A stretch of 64,000 bases of DNA from Litoreibacter arenae DSM 19593 (GCF_000442275.2 NZ_KE557310.1:62001-126000); one strand, 5' to 3'; numbered from the stretch's first letter, positions 1 through 12,551 are shown. Made by a program: numbers and translations. Notes: generated by a model from the letters alone, not told the origin.

Positions 1-327
1 TTCCAGCAGACCATTCTCAAGTTCCTGCCCGAAGACATGCGCCCCATGGGACCACGTCGCCTCAATGAGGAAACCGTGTCGCCGGACCGCATCGCCCTGA
101 CCGAGGATTTGTCACATATCGACGAGCTGTTGCGCAGCGGACTCGACGCTTTGCCGTATGTCGCGCCGTTTCTTCAAGGGCTGGCACGGCTTGCCGGTGA
201 TCCCGAACTTGAAACGGTCTCACGCAAGCTGACGAAGGCGCACATGTCTGGCGAGGGTCGACGCGACGCAATCCTAGCCACGCGGGCCGTCATTCAAACA
301 CGGCTGGATGTGCGCGAGCTGGTCTAA
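1..327 (+). CDS. C-terminal part of a protein of unknown function
   Basis: The reading frame is open from the first base of the window, so the gene begins upstream and only about 108 C-terminal residues are visible. The part seen is soluble and mostly helical in character, with many Leu, Arg and Glu residues, no membrane segment and no motif I recognise. The internal Met codon at 37 is not needed as a start, because coding-like sequence precedes it without a stop. The stop overlaps the stop of the convergent acetyltransferase gene by 4 bases. No function can be assigned from this fragment. Confidence 0.6.
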   Translation, partial: FQQTILKFLPEDMRPMGPRRLNEETVSPDRIALTEDLSHIDELLRSGLDALPYVAPFLQGLARLAGDPELETVSRKLTKAHMSGEGRRDAILATRAVIQTRLDVRELV

Positions 328-1031
328 AGCGCCGGATCTCTGGACACACGAACGGGTGCGGTCAGATCGCCCAGCCGCGACAACTGCTTGCCCTCGGCGT
401 CAAAATTCGACGGCGATAGCCACGTCCCGAACGCCTCTTTCAAGGCAGGCCATTCCGCGTCGATGCAGGCAAACCAGGCAGTGTCGCGGTTGCGCTCTTT
501 TACGACCGCCGCCTGCCGGAATACGCCCTCAAAGCTGAAGCCATAGCGTTCGGCGGCACGGCGCGAGGCGATGTTCGCAGCATTGCACTTCCACTCAAAG
601 CGCCGGTAACCGGCCTCGAACGCCCACTTCATCATCAGAAATATTGCCTCTGTCGCAGCGGCACTGCGCTGAAGCTCTGGCGAAAAGCAGATGTGTCCGA
701 GCTCGATCGACCCCGCCTCCGGCGAGATTCTCAAGTAACTTGCGACCCCGCTGGCCCGCCCCGTCGACACAGCCCTGACGGCGTAGAAGAACGGGTCGTC
801 GCCCTCTGCGACATCACGCACCCAAGCTTCGTAGTCTCCGGCGGATGCAAAAGGCCCGTAGGGCATGTAATCCCAGACGCCATCATCCGCCGAATTTGCG
901 CGATGCAAGTCCACGGCATGGCGGTCAGGTGTCAATCGCTCAAGCCTGACATATTGCCCTTCCAGCACGGCGGCGTCTGGCCGCGAAGGTGGCTTCCAGT
1001 CCTGAACAATATCTTGGTTCGCGTCTTTCAT
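324..1031 (-). CDS. GNAT family N-acetyltransferase, RimJ/RimL-like
   Basis: About 235 residues, the usual size for RimJ/RimL-type GNAT proteins, which transfer the acetyl group of acetyl-CoA to an amine; the substrate here cannot be told. The signs are the Y-V-R-L-E-R-L opening of the domain, the strand IELGHICFSPELQRSAAATEA that corresponds to the acetyl-CoA loop, and the C-terminal FEWKCNAANIASRRAAERYGF block. The ATG at 1031 is preferred because a GGGAAGGG sequence lies just upstream. An in-frame start at 1091 would run 23 bases into the DUF1501 gene. The gene lies 37 bases behind that gene on the same strand and could be read through from it. Confidence 0.85.
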   Translation of the reverse strand: MKDANQDIVQDWKPPSRPDAAVLEGQYVRLERLTPDRHAVDLHRANSADDGVWDYMPYGPFASAGDYEAWVRDVAEGDDPFFYAVRAVSTGRASGVASYLRISPEAGSIELGHICFSPELQRSAAATEAIFLMMKWAFEAGYRRFEWKCNAANIASRRAAERYGFSFEGVFRQAAVVKERNRDTAWFACIDAEWPALKEAFGTWLSPSNFDAEGKQLSRLGDLTAPVRVSRDPAL

Positions 1032-1068
1032 GACGGCAGGCCCTTCCCGGCTAGCATCGCAAACGATT

Positions 1069-2298
1069 TCAGGCCAGAAGGCCCGGATCACCTGCCATCT
1101 GTAGCCCCGGAAACACTATTGTTTGAAGAGTGCCAGCGTCCAGCCCATACATCCCGTGCATGAGCCACGCGATGTAGGATCGAACATCCGATGTGGGCAT
1201 CAGGTCGCGCCGCGCGTAGAGCGCCGCCTCGTCCAGCCCGGGCCAATCGCCATAGATGCGGCCGCCGCGGATGGCGCCGCCTGCCAGTATCATCGCCCCT
1301 CCGGTCCCGTGATCCGTGCCGCGCGTCCCGTTTTCCCGCGCCGTCCTGCCGAACTCCGTGACCGCCACCACCGCCGTCTTGTCCCAGCGGGCACCAAGCC
1401 TGTCCTTCAACGTCAGAAGCGCGTCCTGCAAGTTGCCCAGCGCTCTGGATATCCCGCGCGTCTGAGCGCTGTGGGTGTCCCAACCCCCAAGCGAGAACGC
1501 GGCAATACGGGCATCCTCATTCAACCGCCGCGCGGCGAAATCGGCCAGGACCGAAGCCTCCCCCGCCTGCTGCGCCACCTTCAGCGCCGCCCGCATATCC
1601 CGCCCCGACATGCCGAAGCTGTCGTCGCTCGCCAACCCCAGACTTTCCGCAATGGCAATCGCATCGTGGCTCGTTTCCTGAAACAGCGGATCGTCATGAT
1701 AAATCTGTTCAAGCAGCAACCGCGCCTGCGGCGACATATCCAGCCGCGCCTCCGGCGACCAACTCGACACCGGTGCGCGGCCCGACACCAGTTTCATTTC
1801 GGACCGCCCGATTGCAAACGCGGTCTCGGACCCGGCACCAGGCAGCACTTGCAGCATCCGGTTCAGCCAGCCGTCGCGCATCTGCGTGCTGTCCACATCC
1901 ATGCCCGTCCCCGCCTCCAGCAGGTCTTGCCCGTCGAAATGGCTGCGCTTGTCGCGGTAGGGCGTCGACACCGCATGCGCGACGGCCAAGTCTTGCTGCT
2001 GCCAAAGCGGCATCAACCCCGCCAAGGCCGGATGCAGCGCGAAAAACCCGTCAAGGTCGGTGCCGGAATTGTCCAACTCCATGCCCAAACCCGGCCGGTA
2101 CTGCCGCAAAAGCGGATCGCCCACGGGCCGCACCGCATCAAGCCCATCCATCGCCCCGCGCAGGATGATGACCACCAGCCTGTTATCCCCCGGCGCTTGC
2201 GCGAAGGTCATCGGCGTCATCAAAGGGCTTGCCGCCGCCGAGCATCCGAGGGCCGACGCACGCAGCAAAAACCCGCGGCGGGATATAGGGTCGGCCAT
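1069..2298 (-). CDS. DUF1501 family protein with Tat signal
   Basis: A 409-residue protein of the DUF1501 family, proteins of unknown biochemical role that share the alkaline-phosphatase-like fold. Residues 6-15 (SRRGFLLRAS) form a twin-arginine signal followed by a small-residue hydrophobic stretch and AQA, so the folded protein is probably exported by Tat to the periplasm. Family motifs include the GGWDTHSAQTRG block and TEFGRT...GTDHG near the C-terminus. It follows the DUF1800 gene with only 2 bases between them. These two families are very often neighbours, and they probably act together. The substrate is unknown. Confidence 0.9.
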   Translation of the reverse strand: MADPISRRGFLLRASALGCSAAASPLMTPMTFAQAPGDNRLVVIILRGAMDGLDAVRPVGDPLLRQYRPGLGMELDNSGTDLDGFFALHPALAGLMPLWQQQDLAVAHAVSTPYRDKRSHFDGQDLLEAGTGMDVDSTQMRDGWLNRMLQVLPGAGSETAFAIGRSEMKLVSGRAPVSSWSPEARLDMSPQARLLLEQIYHDDPLFQETSHDAIAIAESLGLASDDSFGMSGRDMRAALKVAQQAGEASVLADFAARRLNEDARIAAFSLGGWDTHSAQTRGISRALGNLQDALLTLKDRLGARWDKTAVVAVTEFGRTARENGTRGTDHGTGGAMILAGGAIRGGRIYGDWPGLDEAALYARRDLMPTSDVRSYIAWLMHGMYGLDAGTLQTIVFPGLQMAGDPGLLA

Positions 2299-2300
2299 CG

Positions 2301-3677
2301 CTATCTCCTCTGAAACGCGGGCGAGGCAAGGATCAGCCCCACGCCCTCCCGCCGCGTCTCTGCGGCACTTGCGGCAAATCTGGTCTTCTCGTCAGCCACA
2401 CTGCCCAGCGCCAATTCGACAAAGTCGCGCGGGTCCGGCAAGCTGCGGAAGACAGCCGACGGCGCCGCCATCGCCCACTGGATACGTGCCGCCAATCCTT
2501 GCGGCGTCACCCACGCCTCTGCCTCCTCGGGCCACCCATCCGGCCCGCCTGGCCTGAGCCATTGCTGTCCCATCCCGGCCATCGGCGCGAACACATAGGC
2601 ACGGCGTTTCGAGCGGTTGAGCTTGTGCAGGGTCGCGGGCGGCACCTGCAAAACCCGCATCGCCGACGTGATGTAATCCACCGGCTGCTTGACCTTCTGC
2701 CCGAAGCTATCCCACGCAAACGGAAGGCGCAGCATCGCCTCATAGACCGCCGCCAACTCGCCCCCCGTCGCCGTATAGGCGTCCGCCATCGCCGCAACCA
2801 TGCCATCGTCCGGCGCGTCCGAGGTGAAATGCACCGCCAGTTTGCGTGCGATATGCCGCACCGTGTCAGGATGCAGCGCCACGTCGTCCAGAAACGCCAT
2901 AACGTCATCCACCGCAGGCGCACCGCCGCCGTAACTTTGCCCAAGCACCGTTTCAGCCCCCGGCTCCACGATTCTGGGCCGGAAGACAAAGCCGCTGCCA
3001 AGCTCGGTGCCCATCCCCGTCAGCAATTCCGCCAACTGGCGCACATCGCCTTGCGTGTAGGCACCGTCAACGCCCAGCGTGTGCAACTCCAGCAACTCGC
3101 GGGCAAGGTTTTCGTTCAACCCCCGCCTGCCCTTGGCCCCGCGGGAGTTCGGCCCGATAGAGGAGTTCTGGTCCAGATAATCCAGCATCAGTGGGCTGGT
3201 CACGACGGCTTTCAGCATGTCGGAAAACCGCCCCGTGATATGCGGCCGGATGCTCTCCTCAATGTAGGACGGCACCGCATTCTGCGTCAGGTTGTTCTTG
3301 CCCACGACCGTGAAGTGATCCGCCCAGAAGCGGGTCAGCCGCTCCCGAAAAGGTTGCGTGCTGGTGATGGAACGGGACAAAACCGGCGCCATCATCCCTT
3401 CCAGCCGCCTGTTCAGCGCACGCCGCGCTGTCTTGTAGGCCTTGCTCATCTCATCCGCGTTAGGGCCATTGCGGCCACGCCGGTAGGCCTTTTGCAACGC
3501 GCGAATATCGGCAAACTCGCCATGTAGCTCTGACAACGGAACGACTGGAAACGCCTGCGCCGCCAGATCCGGCCCCCGAAGCTGCCCCAACACATCCTCT
3601 ACCGACGCAGGCGGGGCGATGTCCGGCGCAAGACCCTCTCCAAAGCGGATGGCGGCAATGTCGGGCGTGAACGCCAT
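2301..3677 (-). CDS. DUF1800 family protein
   Basis: A 458-residue DUF1800 protein, the usual partner of DUF1501. The family blocks RFWADHFTV, LARELLELHTLGV and IARKLAVHFTSD are all present. There is no clear signal peptide, unlike the DUF1501 partner, which may carry it out of the cell if the two form a complex; that is inference. The ATG at 3677 is the first in-frame start and the gene leads a two-gene operon. The function is not known. Confidence 0.9.
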   Translation of the reverse strand: MAFTPDIAAIRFGEGLAPDIAPPASVEDVLGQLRGPDLAAQAFPVVPLSELHGEFADIRALQKAYRRGRNGPNADEMSKAYKTARRALNRRLEGMMAPVLSRSITSTQPFRERLTRFWADHFTVVGKNNLTQNAVPSYIEESIRPHITGRFSDMLKAVVTSPLMLDYLDQNSSIGPNSRGAKGRRGLNENLARELLELHTLGVDGAYTQGDVRQLAELLTGMGTELGSGFVFRPRIVEPGAETVLGQSYGGGAPAVDDVMAFLDDVALHPDTVRHIARKLAVHFTSDAPDDGMVAAMADAYTATGGELAAVYEAMLRLPFAWDSFGQKVKQPVDYITSAMRVLQVPPATLHKLNRSKRRAYVFAPMAGMGQQWLRPGGPDGWPEEAEAWVTPQGLAARIQWAMAAPSAVFRSLPDPRDFVELALGSVADEKTRFAASAAETRREGVGLILASPAFQRR

Positions 3678-3788
3678 CAGGCGGCTCTTTCCTTAAATGA
3701 GTGACCTTAGATTAACGTATCTCTGGGGCAATTCCGTTGAAAAAAGATTGAGAACCCAGCCATGCGGCGCCTTGCCGCCGAAGCAGCC

Positions 3789-3814
3789 GGAACTTTCACC
3801 CGCGCACCTGCGTT
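3789..3814 (+). promoter_or_regulatory. possible ECF-sigma promoter (GGAAC-N17-CGTT)
   Basis: GGAAC at 3789-3793 and CGTT at 3811-3814 are separated by 17 bases, and the hemerythrin ATG lies 28 bases further on. This matches the EcfG-type general stress promoter of many alphaproteobacteria, and resembles other group IV sigma sites. Many Rhodobacterales lack EcfG, so the cognate sigma factor is uncertain and the match could be chance. Confidence 0.35.
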
Positions 3815-3841
3815 TTGCAGCGAACAAACAGGAGCACCCTC

Positions 3842-4318
3842 ATGTCCGACATTTATACCCTGATCAAGAAAGACCACGACCACCACCGCAAGCTGCTCGA
3901 CCGGATCGAAGACACCACCGGCGCGTCGAAGGACCGCAAAGCCGCATGGGAAGACTTTTATCACGACGTCAAAAGCCACGCCGCCGCCGAGGAAGAGACA
4001 TTCTATTCCAAGCTCATCTCCAAGACATGGGGGCAGGATGCCGCCCGCCACTCGGTCCACGAGCACCAGCAGCTTGACGACCTGATGGAAGAACTCAACG
4101 ACATGGATATGTCGCAAGGCGCATGGCTCACCAAGTTCAAAACCCTACGCCACGACTACGAACACCATATCGAAGAGGAAGAAGACGAGGTCTTCACCCG
4201 CGCCCGCGAAGTCATCCCGGAGTCGGAGATCAAAGGCTACGGCGACCGGTTCACCTCCCGCAAAGCCGAAGAACGCAAACTGATCGACAAGAAGCGCGAG
4301 GACAGTCTGGAGGATTGA
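3842..4318 (+). CDS. hemerythrin HHE domain protein
   Basis: A 158-residue hemerythrin-type cation-binding protein. The histidine and acid ligands of a di-iron site are visible in order: DHDHHRKLL near residue 12, HAAAEEETFY near 45-55, HEHQQLDDL near 75 and HDYEHHIEEEEDEVF near 105-120. Such proteins bind O2, NO or iron and are often stress-induced; the ligand here cannot be told. The start at 3842 follows an AGGAGC ribosome binding site. The last 40 residues are highly charged. The gene stands alone behind a possible ECF-type promoter. Confidence 0.88.
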   Translation: MSDIYTLIKKDHDHHRKLLDRIEDTTGASKDRKAAWEDFYHDVKSHAAAEEETFYSKLISKTWGQDAARHSVHEHQQLDDLMEELNDMDMSQGAWLTKFKTLRHDYEHHIEEEEDEVFTRAREVIPESEIKGYGDRFTSRKAEERKLIDKKREDSLED

Positions 4319-4429
4319 CCTAGCTGCCGCTGCCGCGTTAAGGATGTTCTCATAAAGTTCCTGCACAAAGCGAAAAATTGTGCGAGTTACTCATTGCAGG
4401 AAAGTGCTGGAGGCATCAATATATTGGAT

Positions 4430-5062
4430 ATGAGCAGCAATCCATCACAAGACTTACGGGACTTCCTGTCCGGTGACAGTTTCGGCTGCGTCATGGCGGA
4501 TCCGCCGTGGCGTTTCACCAACCGGACCGGGAAGGTAGCACCTGAGCACAAGCGCCTTGCGCGCTATCCTACTATGACGGTGGAGGACATTTGCGCATTG
4601 CCTGTGTCGGATCATTTAATGGATCGTGCACATTGCTACATGTGGGTTCCAAATGCCTTGCTGCCTGAGGGACTGCGCGTATTGAATGCTTGGGGGTTTG
4701 AATACAAATCAAACATTATTTGGCATAAGATACGCAAAGATGGCGGCTCAGACGGCCGTGGTGTTGGTTTCTATTTTCGCAATGTGACCGAGATACTTCT
4801 TTTTGGGGTACGTGGCAAAAATATCCGCACCCTCGCTCCCGGTCGCCGCCAAGTGAATATGATGCAAACGCGTAAAAGGGAGCATTCCCGAAAACCTGAT
4901 GAGCAATACGAGCTTATCGAAAGTTGTTCTTGGGGACCGTATTTGGAACTGTTCGGTCGTGGCATCCGTGACGGATGGACAGTGTGGGGAAATCAGGCTG
5001 ATGCTGATTACAAACCAGATTGGAACACTTACAGCTACAATTCCGGTGTCGCGGCGGAATAA
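4430..5062 (+). CDS. MT-A70 family adenine-N6 DNA methyltransferase (putative modification enzyme)
   Basis: About 211 residues of the MT-A70 family, S-adenosylmethionine-dependent adenine-N6 methyltransferases. In bacteria these modify DNA; M.MunI is a type II example. The catalytic DPPW lies near residue 23, followed by the MWVPNALLPEGLRVLNAWGF block and the C-terminal SWGPYLELFGR segment. A TTG at 4394 would add 12 residues; the ATG at 4430 is preferred but neither has an ideal ribosome binding site. The gene is visibly more AT-rich than its surroundings. It converges on, and overlaps by 28 bases, a BglII/BstYI-family endonuclease gene, so a restriction-modification role is likely. The recognition site is unknown. 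Confidence 0.85.
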   Translation: MSSNPSQDLRDFLSGDSFGCVMADPPWRFTNRTGKVAPEHKRLARYPTMTVEDICALPVSDHLMDRAHCYMWVPNALLPEGLRVLNAWGFEYKSNIIWHKIRKDGGSDGRGVGFYFRNVTEILLFGVRGKNIRTLAPGRRQVNMMQTRKREHSRKPDEQYELIESCSWGPYLELFGRGIRDGWTVWGNQADADYKPDWNTYSYNSGVAAE

Positions 5063-5790
5063 TCTTTAACAACGCTCACCGGCAAGCCTATTAACAATAG
5101 TGGACACGGGTTGCCGACACCCCTGTTAACACGCGTCACCAACTTATCCCAATGCGTTGTGGCTTGCCCATATTTATCCGATACGAACGACTCGGCAAAA
5201 GCTTGGGCGAATGGCATCTGTTTGCTTAATTTGTCGTCAAGCATCTTTCGTTGGCGGGCAGTGCGCTCCTTCATACCCCACTCCTCCAGCTCAGACGTGG
5301 AGATAACTCCAGATTGCTCAATCACCCATCGAACAATCTGTGTCATATGATTTTGTAATGATGCGCCGCGCGTAATCAAAATCCCCAGCGAAATAGCGCT
5401 TTGCGCATGCAAACGCTGGAAGTTCTCCAAGTCCCGATCAAAAAACGGATCCTTGTTGTTCCACTCGATTTCAAGAGCAAGGACTCCCTCACTGGCGCGA
5501 TAGACGTGGTCGATTTCATGACTAATCGCCTCACGTTCGACACCATCAACGATGGTCTTGACCACGAACTCGTGTTTGGGCCAACCTTTCTGGTACAATG
5601 CGTCACGCAATCGCATTGTAGAAGCGGCCTGCCCCCCACCGCTTCCAACAATTTCTTTGGCCTCTATCGTAAATGCGGCCAAGACTTCAATGATTTGGCT
5701 TGCAACCTCTGGATAATCTCCTTGCAGGATCGCCTCGGCATGGTTTTTTGCCAGTACATCAAAACCCTTCGCCCTCAAGCCATCAAACAC
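5035..5790 (-). CDS. BglII/BstYI-family type II restriction endonuclease
   Basis: A 251-residue protein resembling the BglII/BstYI endonuclease family. The core contains EIDHV, then LEIEWNNKDPFFDRDL near residues 105-120, then NFQRLHAQSAISLGILITRG, which together match the metal-binding core and following helix of that family. Family members cut RGATCY or AGATCT; whether this one does is unknown. Translation seems to start at a GTG (5790) whose first base is the last base of the aspS stop codon (TAGTG), so it may be translated by coupling to aspS. The 3' end overlaps the convergent methyltransferase gene. Base composition is less GC-rich than in aspS, which suggests acquisition. Confidence 0.8.
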   Translation of the reverse strand: MFDGLRAKGFDVLAKNHAEAILQGDYPEVASQIIEVLAAFTIEAKEIVGSGGGQAASTMRLRDALYQKGWPKHEFVVKTIVDGVEREAISHEIDHVYRASEGVLALEIEWNNKDPFFDRDLENFQRLHAQSAISLGILITRGASLQNHMTQIVRWVIEQSGVISTSELEEWGMKERTARQRKMLDDKLSKQMPFAQAFAESFVSDKYGQATTHWDKLVTRVNRGVGNPCPLLLIGLPVSVVKDYSAATPEL

Positions 5791-7571
5791 TAGCCAGCAT
5801 CCTGCGGAATGACCCGCAAGCCCAGTTCCATCAGCTGATCCGACATCGGTTCGCTTGGAGCGTTCATCATCAAATCCTCGGCGCGTTGGTTCATCGGGAA
5901 CAGGATCACCTCGCGGATGTTGGCCTCGTCGGCCAGCAGCATCACGATGCGGTCGATCCCCGCAGCACAGCCGCCGTGTGGCGGTGCGCCGTATTTGAAC
6001 GCGTTGACCATCCCGCCGAAGCGCTTTCGCACTTCCTCTTCGCCGTAGCCCGCCAATTCGAACGCCTTGAACATGATCTCCGGCTTGTGGTTCCGGATCG
6101 CGCCCGAGATCAGCTCGTAGCCGTTGCAGGCAAGGTCGTATTGATAGCCCAGCACGTCCAGCGGATCGCCTTGCAGCGCCTCCATGCCACCCTGAGGCAT
6201 CGAGAACGGGTTATGCGAGAAGTCGATCTTGCCGCTCTCCTCGTCCGCCTCGTACATCGGGAAGTCCACGATCCACGCGAAGGCAAAGCGGTCTTGGTCG
6301 GTCAGCCCTAGCTCGTTGCCGATCTCCACCCGCGCACGGCCAGCCACGCCCTCGAACGACGATGGCTTGCCGCCCAAGAAGAACGCCGCGTCACCGACCC
6401 CTAGGCCAAGCTGCTGGCGGATCGCTTCAGTGCGCTCGGGGCCGATGTTTTTCGCCAAAGGCCCAGCAGCTTCCATGCCGTCACCCTGATCACGCCAGAA
6501 GATATACCCCATCCCCGGCAACCCTTCCTTCTGCGCAAACGCATTCATCCGGTCGCAGAACTTGCGCGACCCGCCGCCGGGCGCAGGGATAGCGCGGATT
6601 TCGGTGCCGTCCTGCTCCAATATCTTGGCGAAAATCGCAAAGCCGGAGCCTTTGAAATGCTCGGACACCACCTGCATCTTGATCGGGTTGCGCAGGTCCG
6701 GCTTGTCGGTGCCATACCAAAGCGCCGCGTCGCGGTAGCTGATCTGCGGCCAGACCTCGTCCACCTTGCGGCCGCCGCCGAACTCCTCGAACACGCCCTG
6801 GATAACCGGCTGGATCGTGTCGAACACGTCCTGCTGCTCCACAAAGCTCATCTCAAGGTCAAGCTGGTAGAAGTCCGTGGGCGAGCGGTCGGCACGCGGG
6901 TCTTCGTCACGAAAACACGGGGCGATCTGGAAATACTTGTCAAAGCCCGACACCATCAACAACTGCTTGAACTGCTGCGGGGCTTGCGGCAGGGCGTAGA
7001 ACTTGCCCGGATGCAGCCGCGACGGCACCAGAAAGTCGCGCGCACCCTCAGGCGAGGACGCGGTAATGATCGGCGTCTGGAATTCCTTGAAATCCAGATC
7101 CCACATCCGCTTGCGCATCGACGCCACCACGTCGGAGCGCAGGATCATGTTGCGCTGCAATTTCTCGCGGCGCAGGTCGAGAAAGCGGTATTTCAGCCGC
7201 GTCTCTTCGGGGTATTCCTGATCGCCGAACACCATCAACGGCAACTCGTCCGACGCGCCCAGAACTTCGATGTCACGGATAAACACCTCGATCTCGCCCG
7301 TGGGCAGCTTGGGGTTCACCAGTTCCGGCGCGCGGGCCATGACGTTGCCGTCGATGCGGATGCACCATTCCGACCGCACCTTCTCGACCTCCTTGAACAC
7401 GGGGCTGTCGGGGTCGGCCAGCACTTGGGTGATCCCGTAATGGTCGCGCAGGTCGATGAACAGGATGCCGCCGTGGTCGCGGACCCGATGCACCCAGCCC
7501 GACAGGCGAACGTTGTCGCCGACATTGGCGGCGGTCAGGTCGGCACAGGTGTGGCTGCGGTAAGCGTGCAT
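5790..7571 (-). CDS. aspS: aspartate--tRNA ligase
   Basis: A 593-residue class II aminoacyl-tRNA synthetase of the bacterial AspRS type. It has an N-terminal OB-fold anticodon-binding domain ([20 protein letters not shown] near residue 25), motif 2 [21 protein letters not shown] near 215, the bacterial GAD insert in the middle, and motif 3 near the C-terminus (GIDRIVMLL). It charges tRNA-Asp, and in some bacteria also tRNA-Asn. The ATG at 7571 (MHAYRSHTC) matches the usual start; an in-frame start at 7616 would add 15 unlikely residues. The stop overlaps the start of the endonuclease gene by one base. Confidence 0.97.
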   Translation of the reverse strand: MHAYRSHTCADLTAANVGDNVRLSGWVHRVRDHGGILFIDLRDHYGITQVLADPDSPVFKEVEKVRSEWCIRIDGNVMARAPELVNPKLPTGEIEVFIRDIEVLGASDELPLMVFGDQEYPEETRLKYRFLDLRREKLQRNMILRSDVVASMRKRMWDLDFKEFQTPIITASSPEGARDFLVPSRLHPGKFYALPQAPQQFKQLLMVSGFDKYFQIAPCFRDEDPRADRSPTDFYQLDLEMSFVEQQDVFDTIQPVIQGVFEEFGGGRKVDEVWPQISYRDAALWYGTDKPDLRNPIKMQVVSEHFKGSGFAIFAKILEQDGTEIRAIPAPGGGSRKFCDRMNAFAQKEGLPGMGYIFWRDQGDGMEAAGPLAKNIGPERTEAIRQQLGLGVGDAAFFLGGKPSSFEGVAGRARVEIGNELGLTDQDRFAFAWIVDFPMYEADEESGKIDFSHNPFSMPQGGMEALQGDPLDVLGYQYDLACNGYELISGAIRNHKPEIMFKAFELAGYGEEEVRKRFGGMVNAFKYGAPPHGGCAAGIDRIVMLLADEANIREVILFPMNQRAEDLMMNAPSEPMSDQLMELGLRVIPQDAG

Positions 7572-7760
7572 GATATGGGGCCCTCTTCGGCGTAAATCTG
7601 TATCGGCCCGATACACATGCCCGCGCCTGTAAAGTCAAGCAAACGGGATGCAAATTTCCTGCGTGAGTCTGATTATTGACAAGCGCACGGGAATCCGGCC
7701 CTTTGCGCGCTGATACGCCGACGGCACTCGGCAAACCCTACGTCACGGAAAGCAATATCT

Positions 7761-9014
7761 ATGTGGGAACGACTTCTCGGCACACTGCTGAGGCAGCTCA
7801 TCAAGGACGGTGACCTGACGGTCCACCTCAACTCCGGCGGCACCATCAAGGCAGGCAACGGCGCGGCCCCGCATGTCACGGTGCGCTTCCACGACGACGC
7901 CCTCCCCGGCAAGCTGATCCGCAACCCCGAACTCGCCATGGGCAAGGCCTATATGGACGAAACCCTGACCATCGACGGCGACGACGTGCGCGGGTTGCTG
8001 ACGCTGGTGGTGCGCAATTTCCAGGGCGGAAATCTGCCATGGACCCAGACACTTGCCCGAAACCTGCGCATCGCCAAGCGCAAATGGGACCAGTGGATTC
8101 CCCACTCCAAAGCCAAACAAAACGCGGAGCACCACTACGATATCTCGACCGCGTTCTATTACCTGTTTCTCGACGAGGACAAACAATACACCTGCGCCTA
8201 TTTTAAAGATCCCGCCTTCACGCTGGAGGAAGCGCAGGCCGCCAAAAAGGCGCATCTGGCGGGCAAATTGCTGATCAAACCGGGGATGAAAATCCTCGAT
8301 ATCGGCTCCGGCTGGGGCGGGTTGGCGATCACGCTGGCGAAGGATTACGGTGCGCAAGTTGTGGGCGTCACCCTGTCCGACGAGCAGCGCAAAGCGGCGA
8401 CGAAACGCGCCGAAGAGGCCGGCGTTTCCCATCTGGTGGAGTTCCGGCTGCAAGATTACCGCGACGTCACCGAGAAATTCGACCGCATCGTGTCCGTCGG
8501 TATGCTGGAGCATGTCGGCCAGCCGCAATACCCGACCTATTTCCGCCAGATCGAGCAGAACCTGAAAGAAGACGGCGTCGCCCTGATCCACTTCATCGGG
8601 CGCACCGGCCCTCCGGGCAACCTGTCGCCATGGTTTCAGAAATACATCTTCCCCAGCGGCTACACCCCGTCGCTGTCCGAGGTCGTGAGCGTCGTCGAAA
8701 AGACCAAGCTGGAGGCGGCCGACATCGAAGTCTGGCGCACCCACTATGACCGCACGCTCTACGAATGGCTGATCCGCTTCGAAGACCGCTTGGACGAGGT
8801 CCGCGCCATGGGCTATGACGAGCGTTTCATCCGCATGTGGCGCTACTACCTGATCGCGTCGGAACTGAGCCTATCAGACATGCCGCATGTGCTCTACCAT
8901 GTGCAGCTGCACAAGCATCAGACAACGGTGCCCATCACCCGCGACTACCTCTATGTCGACGGCGCACCGGAGCCGCATTCGTCGTTCCCCGAAGGCTTTG
9001 TGCCGAAGAAGTAG
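7761..9014 (+). CDS. cfa: cyclopropane-fatty-acyl-phospholipid synthase family methyltransferase
   Basis: A 417-residue SAM-dependent methyltransferase of the CFA synthase family, which adds a methylene group to unsaturated acyl chains of membrane phospholipids. Visible features are an N-terminal lipid-binding region, HHYDISTAFYYLFLDEDKQYTCAYF near residue 125, the SAM motif ILDIGSGWGGLAI near 175, and SVGMLEHVGQPQYPTYF near 245. The length fits the family. It is divergent from aspS, with a 189-base spacer between the two starts. In Rhodobacter a cfa gene belongs to the RpoE regulon, but no RpoE site is obvious here. Some paralogues make other lipid modifications, so the exact product is uncertain. 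Confidence 0.88.
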   Translation: MWERLLGTLLRQLIKDGDLTVHLNSGGTIKAGNGAAPHVTVRFHDDALPGKLIRNPELAMGKAYMDETLTIDGDDVRGLLTLVVRNFQGGNLPWTQTLARNLRIAKRKWDQWIPHSKAKQNAEHHYDISTAFYYLFLDEDKQYTCAYFKDPAFTLEEAQAAKKAHLAGKLLIKPGMKILDIGSGWGGLAITLAKDYGAQVVGVTLSDEQRKAATKRAEEAGVSHLVEFRLQDYRDVTEKFDRIVSVGMLEHVGQPQYPTYFRQIEQNLKEDGVALIHFIGRTGPPGNLSPWFQKYIFPSGYTPSLSEVVSVVEKTKLEAADIEVWRTHYDRTLYEWLIRFEDRLDEVRAMGYDERFIRMWRYYLIASELSLSDMPHVLYHVQLHKHQTTVPITRDYLYVDGAPEPHSSFPEGFVPKK

Positions 9015-9026
9015 CACGCTACGAGC

Positions 9027-9076
9027 GCACCAGACTTTCCTCGAAAGTCTGGTGCCAATTTCTCTGGGAGAAATTG
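9027..9076. repeat. two back-to-back perfect hairpins between cfa and carB
   Basis: The first inverted repeat has 13-base arms (9027-9039 and 9043-9055) with a 3-base loop CTC. The second follows at once, with 9-base arms (9056-9064 and 9068-9076) and a 3-base loop TGG. All pairs are perfect. No T-run follows on the plus strand, so a standard terminator is not obvious, though the element lies 13 bases after the cfa stop. It could be a dispersed intergenic repeat, an mRNA-stabilising structure or a processing site. Confidence 0.7.
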
Positions 9077-9210
9077 CCCCACGCCAACCCTGTGTTGCGC
9101 TGCCCCGCCGTCACAGGCAAAGAATCTCAAATCCCTTCCCCACATGCCCTTGCGCCCCCTCACGCGACTCCTTACACCCACGATAATTTGCGCAATCTGG
9201 GGACGTGGAC

Positions 9211-12510
<3,300 letters not shown>

Positions 12511-12551
12511 CTGAAATTAGTTTCGGGAAAAGCAAGTTTGTAGGGGGACGC

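Noticed and set aside
7676-7681. TTGACA upstream of cfa as a promoter
   Set aside because: No acceptable -10 element lies at 16-19 bases, so it is not reported as a promoter.
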